From NCBI RefSeq assembly GCF_900102965.1, contig NZ_FNGM01000001.1:124001-188000 (forward strand): a stretch of DNA of 64,000 bases, in the 5' to 3' direction. The position numbers and the translations under genes were made by a program. The notes below the pieces were generated by a model. It made no database searches. It had not been told where the DNA came from and was given only the letters and a program-made list of their open reading frames with translations. Within the stretch, counting starts at the first letter, position 1; the number at the start of each line of letters is the position of its first letter. Positions 27,083-34,991 of the stretch are shown piece after piece. This DNA is from Paenibacillus jilunlii. GTDB taxonomy: Bacteria; Bacillota; Bacilli; Paenibacillales; Paenibacillaceae.

Positions 27083-27655
27083 ATGAAAGTTCTGGAAACA
27101 CAGCGGTTAACAATAAGAGACTTCCAGCCGGAGGATTGGGAGGATCTGCATGAATATCTTTCCCGGGAAGAGGTGGTGAGGTACGAGCCTTACGGGGTTT
27201 TTGATGAGCAAGCGAGCCAGGCGGAGGCACTTCGGCGCTCTGCGGACCCTGCCTTTTGGGCGGTATGCCTGAAGGAGTCTGGGAAAATGATCGGGAATCT
27301 GTATTTTCAGCAGCAGGAGCCGCTGACATTCCGGACCTGGGAGCTTGGCTATGTTTTCAACAGTGAATTCCATAATAAGGGTTATGCGGCGGAGGCTTGT
27401 CAAAGATTACTGGAATACGCTTTCTGTGATCTCAAGGCCCGAAGAGTGACCGCACATTGTGATCCCCGCAACACCCCCTCTTGGCGTCTGCTGGAGCGTC
27501 TGCGGCTGCGCCGGGAAGGGCATTTGCTTCAGACCGGATATTTTAAATGCGACAATGAAGGACATCCGCTCTGGCATGACACCTATGCCTATGGCCTCCT
27601 TGAAAGTGAATGGATGGACAGCTGCAAGGCTGATCCGCAGAGGCGGAAGGTATAG
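27083..27655 (+). CDS. GNAT acetyltransferase, RimJ/RimL type
   Basis: 190 residues. The pattern TQRLTIRDFQPEDWEDLHEYLS at the N-terminus, then WELGYVFNSEFHNKGYAAEACQRLLEYAF (acetyl-CoA loop in the form HNKGYA), and HCDPRNTPSWRLLERLRLRREG is that of RimJ/RimL-like acetyltransferases. GAGGAGA precedes the ATG. It ends 4 bases before the broken WYL regulator gene, so the two were probably one transcript. Confidence 0.88.
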   Translation: MKVLETQRLTIRDFQPEDWEDLHEYLSREEVVRYEPYGVFDEQASQAEALRRSADPAFWAVCLKESGKMIGNLYFQQQEPLTFRTWELGYVFNSEFHNKGYAAEACQRLLEYAFCDLKARRVTAHCDPRNTPSWRLLERLRLRREGHLLQTGYFKCDNEGHPLWHDTYAYGLLESEWMDSCKADPQRRKV

Positions 27656-27659
27656 CCGG

Positions 27660-28574
27660 ATGAAAATTGACCGTCTGCTGGGGATCGTGGTCTACCTGCT
27701 TAACCGTGAAACGGTCAGTGCCCGGGTGCTGGCTGAGAAGTTCGAAGTGTCGCCGCGCACCATCCAGCGGGATATGGCGTCCATCAGTCTAGCCGGAATT
27801 CCTGTAGGCTCGCAGCAGGGGCTGAATGGCGGCTACTACATCATTGACAGCTATAAAATGAACAGGCAGCTCCTCCAATCCGAAGATTATACATATATTC
27901 TTGCTGCGCTGAAGGGCCTGCTAACCGGGTATGACAACCTGCGGGTACAAGGCACCGTTGAGGTTATGACTGCTCTCGCACCCGGCAAAGCGGCACTTGG
28001 GCCAATGCTCCAGCTGAACCTGGGCGTGCTGCGTGAAGGAGAGGAGACAGGCGGGAATATAGCCATGGTGGAACAGGCGATAAAAGAGAAAAAAGGCTTG
28101 GATTCCAGTATACGGATGCCGGCAACAGCGTAACGGACAGAGGGGTGGAGCCGCTCCTTCTGACCTATAAATGGTACGCCTGGTATCTGTTCGCATATTG
28201 CTGCGATAAGCTGGATTACCGGCTGTTCCGCCTCTCCCGGATGCGGTCCGTTCACCTGATGTCCCAGACATTTACTCTGACGCATAAGGATGCGGAATTG
28301 CTCCTGTCAGAGCATAGACCTCCGGCCGCAAGTGAAAGTCCGTCTAGCCTGTAAGGCAGAGCACAGGGTGCTGCTCCAGGAAGCGTTTCTGCAAGCTGAG
28401 CTGCTGGAGAGGCGCGAAGGTGAACTCCTGATGTCCTTTACTGTCCCGGAAGAGGAGCAGGGCTGGTTCGGAAAGCTGCTGGAGTACAGCCCATTGATTA
28501 CAGTGCTTGAGCCTGAAAGTCTTAGACAGAGGATGCACAGCCAAGCCGCATTAATCATGGAAAAGTATCGCTGA
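27660..28574 (+). pseudogene. YafY-type HTH/WYL-domain regulator, disrupted by two frameshifts
   Basis: The three reading pieces join into one regulator of about 300 residues. Piece 1 (27660-28133) is the helix-turn-helix (MKIDRLLGIVVYLLNRETVSARVLAEKFEVSPRTIQRDM) and the linker. Piece 2 (open to about 28354, frame shifted) carries the WYL core (YKWYAWYLFAYCCDKLDYRLFRLSRM). Piece 3 (to 28574, back in the first frame) is the C-terminal WCX-like part. The first shift is at or near an A6 run at 28089-28095. The second lies at about 28315-28345. A sequencing error in the first place cannot be excluded, but two separate indels favour decay. Confidence 0.75.
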
Positions 28575-28640
28575 AATGGCGGTGATGTCCGGGCCGGAGC
28601 TTGTTCTCCAAGCGGAATATGCTTTTGCAGGGGCAGGGAG

Positions 28641-28830
28641 TCAAGTGGAATTAGTTCACTTAAGTGGATCGAAAAGCTTGCTGCAGAGGGATTAGTGGGA
28701 AAAAGTAGACTTATTTTAAGCGGATTTACCTGAACAGGGGTGGATGGTTCAAATTAGTTATCCTTTTTCCAACTATTGCTTGCGGGGAAGTGGAAGGGAG
28801 AAGATTTAAGTTTACTTTTTCCACTTGGCG
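28641..28830. repeat. Degenerate copy of the dispersed intergenic repeat
   Basis: Holds four spaced versions of the core motif in both orientations, for example GATTAGTGGGAAAAAGTAG, AAATTAGTTATCCTTTTTCC and TTAAGTTTACTTTTTCCAC. TTCCAACTA to TGGAA (28767-28795) is a decayed form of the hairpin seen intact at 54737 and 61012. No gene is visible between 28575 and 28932. Confidence 0.65.
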
Positions 28831-28932
28831 AGCCGGCGGAGCTGCGGATGGAATACTTCCATGAGCTGGGGGGGTGAATCCTCAGGGACGGAGCGGCAAT
28901 AGGGCATTTTCAGGAGCTATTCCAATAAACGC

Positions 28933-28963
28933 TTGCCTTAAAGTGAACTTTAAGGCATATGAT
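28933..28963 (+). promoter_or_regulatory. MerR-type promoter with 22-bp palindrome (SDR gene)
   Basis: The -35 is TTGCCT (28933-28938), the -10 is TATGAT (28958-28963), and the spacer is 19 bases, the overlong spacing that MerR proteins correct by distorting DNA. Arms GCCTTAAAGT (28935-28944) and ACTTTAAGGC (28947-28956) form an exact palindrome with a 2-base centre between the two hexamers. The MerR gene lies downstream of the SDR gene. Confidence 0.85.
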
Positions 28964-28995
28964 GATCCCGAAGAATAGAATGGAGGGATCATCAT

Positions 28996-30015
28996 TTGGA
29001 ATCACAAACCAACAATTACCTAACGGTGCAAGCGCCGCTCGTAAGCGGGTTCGGTGCCCGGACGACAGCCGCTGAGGTGATCGGCGGCCTGGATCTGACC
29101 GGCAAGGTAGCGATTGTAACGGGCGGATATTCCGGGATTGGACTGGAAACCTCGCGTGTGCTTGCCGAAGCAGGGGCCACTGTAATCGTTCCGGCACGGA
29201 CTCCCGCAAAGGCCAAGGCTGCCGTCTCCGGCATCCCCCGCCTGGAGCTGGAAGCTCTTGATCTGATGGACCCCGACTCAATCGACAGCTTCGCCCGGCG
29301 GTTCATCGCTTCTGGGCGGCCGCTTCATTTCCTCATCAACAGTGCCGGCATTATGGCTGCGCCGCTGGCACGTGATGCCCGCGGTTATGAGTCGCAGTTC
29401 GCCACCAATCATCTGGGGCATTTTCAGCTGACGGCCCGCCTCTGGCCTGCATTGCAGCAAGCGGATCAGGCCCGGGTTATCTCGGTTTCATCCCGGGCGC
29501 ACCGTCTGGGCGGCGTTGATCTCAGCGACCCGAACTTTGAGCGGCGGGAATATGATAAATGGAAGTCCTATGCCCAGTCCAAAAGCGCGAATGTGCTGTT
29601 CGCGGTTGCCTTGGACGAGAAAGCCAAAGCGTATGGAGTCCGGGCCTTTGCCGTTCATCCGGGCCTTATCCCTTCCTCGGGAATCGGCCGTTTTCTGGAG
29701 AAGGAAGAAGTTGGTGTTAAACCCGTCAAGGTTCAGCCGGCACAAGAAGGCGAGAAGGGGGAGCCTGCAAGCAACGCAAACTCCGACTTCATGAAAAACA
29801 CGGAGCAAGGAGCGGCAACCAGTATCTGGTGTGCGGTCAGTGAACAGCTTGCGGGACTCGGAGGCGTCTACTGTGAGGATGCCGATATTGCCGAAGCGGT
29901 TCCGGCCGACAGTATGCAGGGCTCGGGAGTCTGGCCCTGGGCTATTGACCGTGAGACAGCAGAGTGCCTGTGGGTGCTCAGCGAGCAGCTGACCGGAGTG
30001 GAATTCACAATTTGA
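28996..30015 (+). CDS. SDR oxidoreductase, retinol dehydrogenase/WW-like type
   Basis: 339 residues. VTGGYSGIGLETSRVL binds NAD(P), LINSAGIMAAPL is the NNAG-like motif in the form NSAG, and the catalytic Ser (SVSSRAHR) and YAQSKSANVL (YxxxK) are present. TTG start at 28996 behind GGAGGG. Downstream of a MerR-type promoter and followed by the MerR gene, so it is probably induced by an electrophile or aldehyde-like signal. Confidence 0.9.
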   Translation: MESQTNNYLTVQAPLVSGFGARTTAAEVIGGLDLTGKVAIVTGGYSGIGLETSRVLAEAGATVIVPARTPAKAKAAVSGIPRLELEALDLMDPDSIDSFARRFIASGRPLHFLINSAGIMAAPLARDARGYESQFATNHLGHFQLTARLWPALQQADQARVISVSSRAHRLGGVDLSDPNFERREYDKWKSYAQSKSANVLFAVALDEKAKAYGVRAFAVHPGLIPSSGIGRFLEKEEVGVKPVKVQPAQEGEKGEPASNANSDFMKNTEQGAATSIWCAVSEQLAGLGGVYCEDADIAEAVPADSMQGSGVWPWAIDRETAECLWVLSEQLTGVEFTI

Positions 30016-30083
30016 GCTGCTGCGGATACCCGGACGGTCCTGGCGGCAGATAGATTGGGTTATGAAACCGGAGCGGGAGGGTC

Positions 30084-30114
30084 TTGACTTCAAATGTACT
30101 TTTAGCCGTATACT
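30084..30114 (+). promoter_or_regulatory. MerR autoregulatory promoter, 19-bp spacer
   Basis: TTGACT (30084-30089) and TATACT (30109-30114), again 19 bases apart. The spacer region matches the 22-bp palindrome of the SDR promoter at about 16 of 22 positions. It sits 46 bases before the MerR start. Confidence 0.75.
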
Positions 30115-30159
30115 AGGAAAAAACCGGATCACGGTTGTGATCAGAGGGGAGTGAACTCC

Positions 30160-30552
30160 TTGGGAATCTCCATCAAAGAGGCTTCGGAGAAGTTGGGGCT
30201 GCCTGCGCATACCATCCGTTATTATGAAAAGGAAGGGCTGCTCCCGCTCCTTCAGCGGGACGAGCACGGGAACCGGATATTCGGGGAAAAGGACCTGGAA
30301 TCCATCTCGCTGATGAACTGTTTTCGGGCAACCGGACTGCCGGTGGCCACCCTGAAGCAGATGGTGGACCTGACGCTTCAAGGGGATTCGACCATTCCGC
30401 AGCGAGCGGCCATTCTCCGTGAATACAGGCAGGACCTGGAGCGCCAGCAGCAGGAGCTGGACCGGGCTTTTGCCATAGTAAATATGAAGCTGTCCAAGTA
30501 TGACTTGCTGGAGCAAGGCCAATTGGCCCCGCAGGATCGTATGGGCCTTTAA
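30160..30552 (+). CDS. MerR-family regulator (AdhR/YfmP-like)
   Basis: About 130 residues: winged helix SIKEASEKLGLPAHTIRYYEKEGLLPLL, a helical dimerisation segment ending ERQQQELDRAFAIVNMKLSKYDLL. No long ligand domain, as in aldehyde- or redox-sensing MerR proteins. No cysteine is conserved where AdhR-type proteins carry theirs; the only visible one is in MNCFRATG. TTG 30160 has AGGGGAG at good distance; GTG 30151 would touch it. Confidence 0.88.
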   Translation: MGISIKEASEKLGLPAHTIRYYEKEGLLPLLQRDEHGNRIFGEKDLESISLMNCFRATGLPVATLKQMVDLTLQGDSTIPQRAAILREYRQDLERQQQELDRAFAIVNMKLSKYDLLEQGQLAPQDRMGL

Positions 30553-30563
30553 TACCTGCATCA

Positions 30564-30596
30564 AAGAAGGGCGTCCGCATCGGGGCGTCCTTCTTT
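30564..30596. terminator. Terminator after MerR gene
   Basis: AAGAAGGGCG (30564-30573) pairs with CGTCCTTCTT (30586-30595) with one wobble. It lies 12 bases after the MerR stop. A direct repeat of GGGCGTCC is also contained in it. Confidence 0.8.
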
Positions 30597-30681
30597 AAGC
30601 ATAAAGGGGAAGCTAGCAGGCTTACTGTCTGCATTCAACGAGCCTTCGAGTTGCCTGAGACAAGATGTACCATATCCCCCC

Positions 30682-31842
30682 TCAGGCGGAAAATATCTGC
30701 GCACTGGCCTTGATGCGTCTGCTGTCGATTATTTCTTCATAATCCCGGATCAGTCCGTCAAAAATCTGTTCCCAGGAGCGGCCAAGCGCCTGTATCCGTC
30801 CCTCACTCCCCATGGCCGTCCGCAGCGTGGAATCGCTGGACAGGCGGCATATTTCCTCCGCGAGCGAGCCCGGCTCCTGCGGCTGAAACAGCGCTCCGGT
30901 TCTCCCGGGCATGACCAGTTCCTTGCTCCCGCCTGCACCGGCGGCAACAACAGGCAGCCCTGAGGCCATAGCTTCAAGCACCACATTGCCGAAGGTTTCC
31001 GTGCTGGACGGAAACACGAACAGATCGGCGGAGGCATACAGCTCCGCCAGCTCTTCTCCGTGCTTGACACCGGTGAAGGTGACATTGCGCGGTGCCTGGG
31101 CACGCAGCTCGGGCAGCAGCGGTCCGTCGCCGACCACCAGCAGGTGAACCCCGGCGGCAACGGATTCCGGCAGCAGCTGCAGAGCGTGCAGCAGGGTGGC
31201 GATATCTTTTTCCGGGGCAATCCGGCCTACATACAGCAGTACCAGCGGAACGGAAATTCCATAGCGCTCCCTTAAGCTGGCTGCTTGGCGTTTATCCGGG
31301 GAATACTGCTGGCAGTCAACGCCTCTGGACCAGAGCCGCAGCCGTTCGAAGCCCTGCTCCCGCAGGATCTCTGCCGTTTCCCGCGACGGGGCAAAGGTGG
31401 CACCGCAGGTGCGGTGGAACCATTTCATGTATCTCCAGTAGAGTGGAACAATCCGGCGCATGCGGTAATATTCAAGATAACGGTCGAAATGAGTATGGTA
31501 GGAGGCTACATGGGGCAGGCCTTGCCTGTGTGCATAACGGAGGCCGCACAAGCCGATGTTGAACGGGGTGGACATATGCAGCAGATCGGGCTGGAAGGCG
31601 TTCAGCTGGCTCTGAATAGAGGACATGCTCGGGAGAGCCAGCCTGCACTCGGGATAGAGAAAAAACGGGATACTGGCAACAGGACGGACCGGATCGGGGT
31701 AGCTGTCCTCGGGGGCGGATTTGGGTGTGAACAGCAGATGTTCAATCCCCCGGCGGTTCAGGTGGCCGGTTAACCGGCCAAGCGTGCGGGCAACACCGTT
31801 GGTTTGCGGAAGAAACGTGTCCGTAAATAAGGCCAGGCGCAT
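30682..31842 (-). CDS. GT4-family glycosyltransferase (MgtA/PimB-like alpha-mannosyltransferase type)
   Basis: 386 residues, GT-B fold. N-terminal ALFTDTFLPQTNGVARTL is characteristic of GT4 enzymes that extend diacylglycerol or lipid-linked sugars; SYHTHFDRY follows. The C-terminal nucleotide-sugar site reads VVGDGPLLPEL and ETFGNVVLEAMASGLPVVA, containing the E-x7-E motif. Cytosolic face of the membrane. GGGAGGGATT precedes the ATG. Divergent from the LanF-type ABC genes; no obvious functional tie. Confidence 0.88.
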   Translation of the reverse strand: MRLALFTDTFLPQTNGVARTLGRLTGHLNRRGIEHLLFTPKSAPEDSYPDPVRPVASIPFFLYPECRLALPSMSSIQSQLNAFQPDLLHMSTPFNIGLCGLRYAHRQGLPHVASYHTHFDRYLEYYRMRRIVPLYWRYMKWFHRTCGATFAPSRETAEILREQGFERLRLWSRGVDCQQYSPDKRQAASLRERYGISVPLVLLYVGRIAPEKDIATLLHALQLLPESVAAGVHLLVVGDGPLLPELRAQAPRNVTFTGVKHGEELAELYASADLFVFPSSTETFGNVVLEAMASGLPVVAAGAGGSKELVMPGRTGALFQPQEPGSLAEEICRLSSDSTLRTAMGSEGRIQALGRSWEQIFDGLIRDYEEIIDSRRIKASAQIFSA

Positions 31843-32013
31843 GGAATCCCTCCCTATATGTTACTTGCCCTAATCTTATCAAGCGAATATTTCAAGGGCG
31901 TTAACCGGAGGTTAAACAAAACACGGTGGACAAAAAGTAATTCCAAAACATTATAAAATCTTTATTTTCTCTTGGTAAGCTGTGTCCAGACAAGCAAGAG
32001 AGGATGGGATTAG

Positions 32014-32730
32014 ATGCAATACATACTGGAGACCAAACATTTGAGCAAGCGGTTCAAACGGCAGCAGGCCGTGGAGGACGTTTCATTGAAGATCCCGGCA
32101 GGCACGGTATACGGACTGCTTGGACCGAATGGGGCAGGCAAAACGACGACACTGAAAATGATTACAGGACTTCTGCGCCCGAGCAGTGGAGAGATTCTGA
32201 TAGGCGGCAAGCCCTGGGAGAGAAAGCAGCTGGAGCGGATTGGCGCATTGATTGAATCTCCGGCGCTGTACGGGAACCTTACGGCCCGGGAAAATCTGAC
32301 GGTTCATGCAAAGCTGCTGGGGCAGCCTGCGCGAAGAATAGATGAGGTGCTGCACACCGTGGATTTACAGGAGACCGGCTCCAAAAAGGCCTCCCAATTT
32401 TCCCTCGGCATGAAACAGAGACTGGGCATCGCGATTGCACTGCTGAACCGTCCGGAGCTGCTGATTCTGGATGAGCCGACGAACGGGCTGGACCCGCTCG
32501 GCATTCAGGAGCTGCGGGAACTGATCCGCTCCTTTCCGGCGCAGGGCATTACGGTGATTCTCTCCAGCCACATTTTGTCCGAGGTGGAGCAGATTGCCGA
32601 TTATATCGGCATTATCAGCGGCGGGCGGCTGGGCTATGAGAGCATAATACACAAAGGCGAAGATCTGGAAACCCTGTTTATGCAGGTCGTTGCCCGGAAC
32701 CGGGAACAGGCGGGGGTGCACCATGCTTAA
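32014..32730 (+). CDS. Lantibiotic-protection-type ABC transporter ATPase (LanF-like)
   Basis: 238 residues. Walker A GPNGAGKTT near residue 38, the Q-loop replaced by the E-loop segment ALIESPALYGNLTAREN typical of LanF/BcrA ATPases, the signature FSLGMKQRLGIA, Walker B LLILDEPTNGLDP and switch His in SSHILSE. It drives the two permeases that follow. Overlaps the LanE-like gene by 8 bases, indicating tight coupling. The gap to the divergent glycosyltransferase (31843-32013) has only weak promoter-like hexamers. Confidence 0.9.
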   Translation: MQYILETKHLSKRFKRQQAVEDVSLKIPAGTVYGLLGPNGAGKTTTLKMITGLLRPSSGEILIGGKPWERKQLERIGALIESPALYGNLTARENLTVHAKLLGQPARRIDEVLHTVDLQETGSKKASQFSLGMKQRLGIAIALLNRPELLILDEPTNGLDPLGIQELRELIRSFPAQGITVILSSHILSEVEQIADYIGIISGGRLGYESIIHKGEDLETLFMQVVARNREQAGVHHA

Positions 32731-33481
32731 TATCCTTCAGTCTGAGCATTTAAAATACAGACGCAGCTTTTCGGCAAAGCTGGTCTGGGCGGCCCCGTTG
32801 TTTTTTGTTCTGTTCGCGCTCGTTGCACTGCTGTATCTTCCCAAAGGACAGAGCTTGCCGGGTGACCTGTTTCTTAGTATGGTTTTTAACTGGTGGCCGT
32901 TTGTATTTGTGCCGCTCGGCACGGCGCTGCTCTGTGCGCTGGCTGAGGTTAGGGAACGCAAGGCCGGGAATTACCGCAGCCTCCGGCTTCATAATGTCCG
33001 TCCCGGAGCGTTATGGTTCGGCAAAATCATGGTGCTGGCCTATTATATGCTGCTGTCCTCCCTGGGAACCATTGCTGCTGCTCTGATTGCCGGCCTGCTG
33101 ATTACGGATGGAACCCTTCCTGTGGAAAAGGTTGTGGTTGCCAGCCTGCTCACTTGGCTGGTATCGTTAAGCCTCATTCCGCTCCAGCTGCTGGCAGCGG
33201 CGTGGAAGGGCATCGCGGCATCTATCGGACTGGGTGTTGCCGGTATGTTCGCCGGTGTAATTGCCGCACCCGGGCCAAACTGGATCTATGTGCCATGGAG
33301 CTGGGCCCTGCGGCTGATGTGTCCCGTAGCCGGTGTGCATCCGAACGGGGTCCCGCTGGAATCCGGCAACCCGCTGCTCGAACCCTCGGTGATTCCGGTG
33401 GGAATTGCCGTATCCTTGCTGTTTTTTGCGGCCAGCTCCTGGCTCACGGGAGTGTGGTTTGCCCGGAAAGAGGTGAAATAG
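32723..33481 (+). CDS. Lantibiotic-protection ABC permease (LanE/MutE-like)
   Basis: About 252 residues, six hydrophobic helices. The opening MLNILQSEHLKYRRSFSAKLVW is the usual LanE/MutE/EpiE start, followed by FNWWPFVFVPLGTALL. The open frame extends back to 32690, but the internal ATG 32723 gives the family N-terminus. It probably forms the membrane half of a pump that removes lipid II-binding peptides from the membrane. Confidence 0.88.
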   Translation: MLNILQSEHLKYRRSFSAKLVWAAPLFFVLFALVALLYLPKGQSLPGDLFLSMVFNWWPFVFVPLGTALLCALAEVRERKAGNYRSLRLHNVRPGALWFGKIMVLAYYMLLSSLGTIAAALIAGLLITDGTLPVEKVVVASLLTWLVSLSLIPLQLLAAAWKGIAASIGLGVAGMFAGVIAAPGPNWIYVPWSWALRLMCPVAGVHPNGVPLESGNPLLEPSVIPVGIAVSLLFFAASSWLTGVWFARKEVK

Positions 33482-33483
33482 CG

Positions 33484-34269
33484 ATGCTGCTGCGGTTATT
33501 ATCTTCGGACTGGCTCAAAACGAAGCGGACACCGGTCCGCTGGCTGACGGGTGCCGCAATTCTCGGCTATCCTGCGCTGCTGCTGTGGTATTTCGCCCGC
33601 CCTGCGCGTACGGCGGAGCTGCCCTATGAGATTCATCAGGCCTTTTTTCAATCGGCCAGCATTATTCTGCCTGTCGGCATAGGTTTGCTGGCCGGGCTGC
33701 TCGCGGCCCAGGAAGAGAATGCCGGGCATTTCAATGGTCTGCTGGGGCAGAGTGCCCCCAGACCGCTGATCTATCTAAGCAAGCTGCTGCAGCTGGTTAT
33801 GCTGGTGACGTTATTCCTGTTCGGCTCTATGCTGGTGTTGTTATCCGGAATGCGTTATGTGCTGCATATCGGGCAGCCTGGCATCGGGATATTTATGCTC
33901 AGCGGTTTGCTTGCACTGGCGGGCAGCCTGGCCCTGTGTGTGCTGCATTTGTTCCTGTCACTCGCCTTTGGGCTTGGTGCTTCCGTTGGAGCAGGAGGGG
34001 CCGGATTGCTGATTTCCGCCATCGTGGGCACCACTTCCATAGGGGATGCCATCTGGCCGTTTGTGCCATGGTCCTGGCCCGCGCGGCTGGCCGGGCTTCC
34101 CGCCCTGGCTATGCCCGGGCTCCCTCTGCCGGAGGGTTTCGCATTATCCGGGTTTCTGCGGGATGAACTGATCCGCGGCCTCGTTCCGGCATGTATAGTA
34201 TTTTTGCTTGCTGCTGTTTGTAGTATACTATGGTTTCGCAGATGGGAAGGCCGCAAGAGCTACGAGTAA
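33484..34269 (+). CDS. Lantibiotic-protection ABC permease (LanG/MutG-like)
   Basis: About 261 residues, six helices, opening MLLRLLSSDWLKTKRTPVRWL as in LanG/MutG. The preceding gene stops 3 bases before the ATG. The open frame runs back to 33013 inside lanE, but that part is an out-of-frame shadow. It completes the F-E-G set. Confidence 0.88.
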   Translation: MLLRLLSSDWLKTKRTPVRWLTGAAILGYPALLLWYFARPARTAELPYEIHQAFFQSASIILPVGIGLLAGLLAAQEENAGHFNGLLGQSAPRPLIYLSKLLQLVMLVTLFLFGSMLVLLSGMRYVLHIGQPGIGIFMLSGLLALAGSLALCVLHLFLSLAFGLGASVGAGGAGLLISAIVGTTSIGDAIWPFVPWSWPARLAGLPALAMPGLPLPEGFALSGFLRDELIRGLVPACIVFLLAAVCSILWFRRWEGRKSYE

Positions 34270-34289
34270 CAAATGACAGGAGGGATAAG

Positions 34290-34976
34290 GTGGGCAGAAT
34301 TCTGATCATTGACGATGAGGTGGCCTTGGTTCTGCTGCTCACCGATGAGCTGCAGGCCAAGGGGCATGAGGTGCTGGCCGCTTATGACGGCAACGAAGGG
34401 GTCAGGCTGGCGGACAGCGAGCCTGATCTGGTGATCCTCGACATTATGATGCCGGGGATGAACGGCTTTGAGGTCTGCCGCAGCATCCGCGACCGGGTAA
34501 GCTGCCCGATTATTTTCCTGAGCGCCAGGCAGTCGGAAGCGGACCGGGTCCGGGGGCTGACACTGGGCGGCGACGATTATGTGATTAAGCCGTTTGGCCT
34601 CCGGGAGCTGATGGCCCGGATTGAGGCCAATCTCCGGCGGGAGGAGCGGTCGCGGCAGAAACCCCAGCAGCAGAGCCGGCTGCGGTTCGGCAAGCTGGAG
34701 CTAAGCCTTAAGGAACGGCTGGTCAGTGTGGCAGGAGAGCCGATTGCGCTAACCCGGCGGGAATATGAGATCACCGAGCTGCTGGCGCTGCATGGCGGGC
34801 AGGTTTTTTCGCGCGAGCATATTTATGAGAAGGTGTGGGGTTATGATGCCGAAGGGGATGCCTCCACCGTGGTGGAGCATGTCAAGAAAATCCGCGCCAA
34901 GCTGGCTGCTGCCGATCCATCCGGGGATTATATCTCTACAGTGTGGGGAATCGGCTATAAATGGACAAATCCGTAA
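34290..34976 (+). CDS. OmpR-family response regulator (SpaR/NisR-like)
   Basis: About 228 residues. Receiver domain with phospho-acceptor Asp51 (VILDIMMPG), the Thr/Ser switch in IIFLSAR, and Lys in VIKPFG; then a winged-helix output domain (LTRREYEITELLALHGGQVFSREHIYEKVWGYDAEGDASTVVEHVKKIR). GTG 34290 follows AGGAGGGAT; the longer frame from 34230 overlaps lanG. It should control the F-E-G genes upstream. Confidence 0.92.
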   Translation: MGRILIIDDEVALVLLLTDELQAKGHEVLAAYDGNEGVRLADSEPDLVILDIMMPGMNGFEVCRSIRDRVSCPIIFLSARQSEADRVRGLTLGGDDYVIKPFGLRELMARIEANLRREERSRQKPQQQSRLRFGKLELSLKERLVSVAGEPIALTRREYEITELLALHGGQVFSREHIYEKVWGYDAEGDASTVVEHVKKIRAKLAAADPSGDYISTVWGIGYKWTNP

Positions 34977-34991
34977 GCAAGGAGCTGCTGT

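Noticed and set aside
29488-30564. Minus-strand open frame of 358 codons opposite the SDR and MerR genes
   Set aside because: Covers two supported plus-strand genes and their promoter; no recognisable domain.
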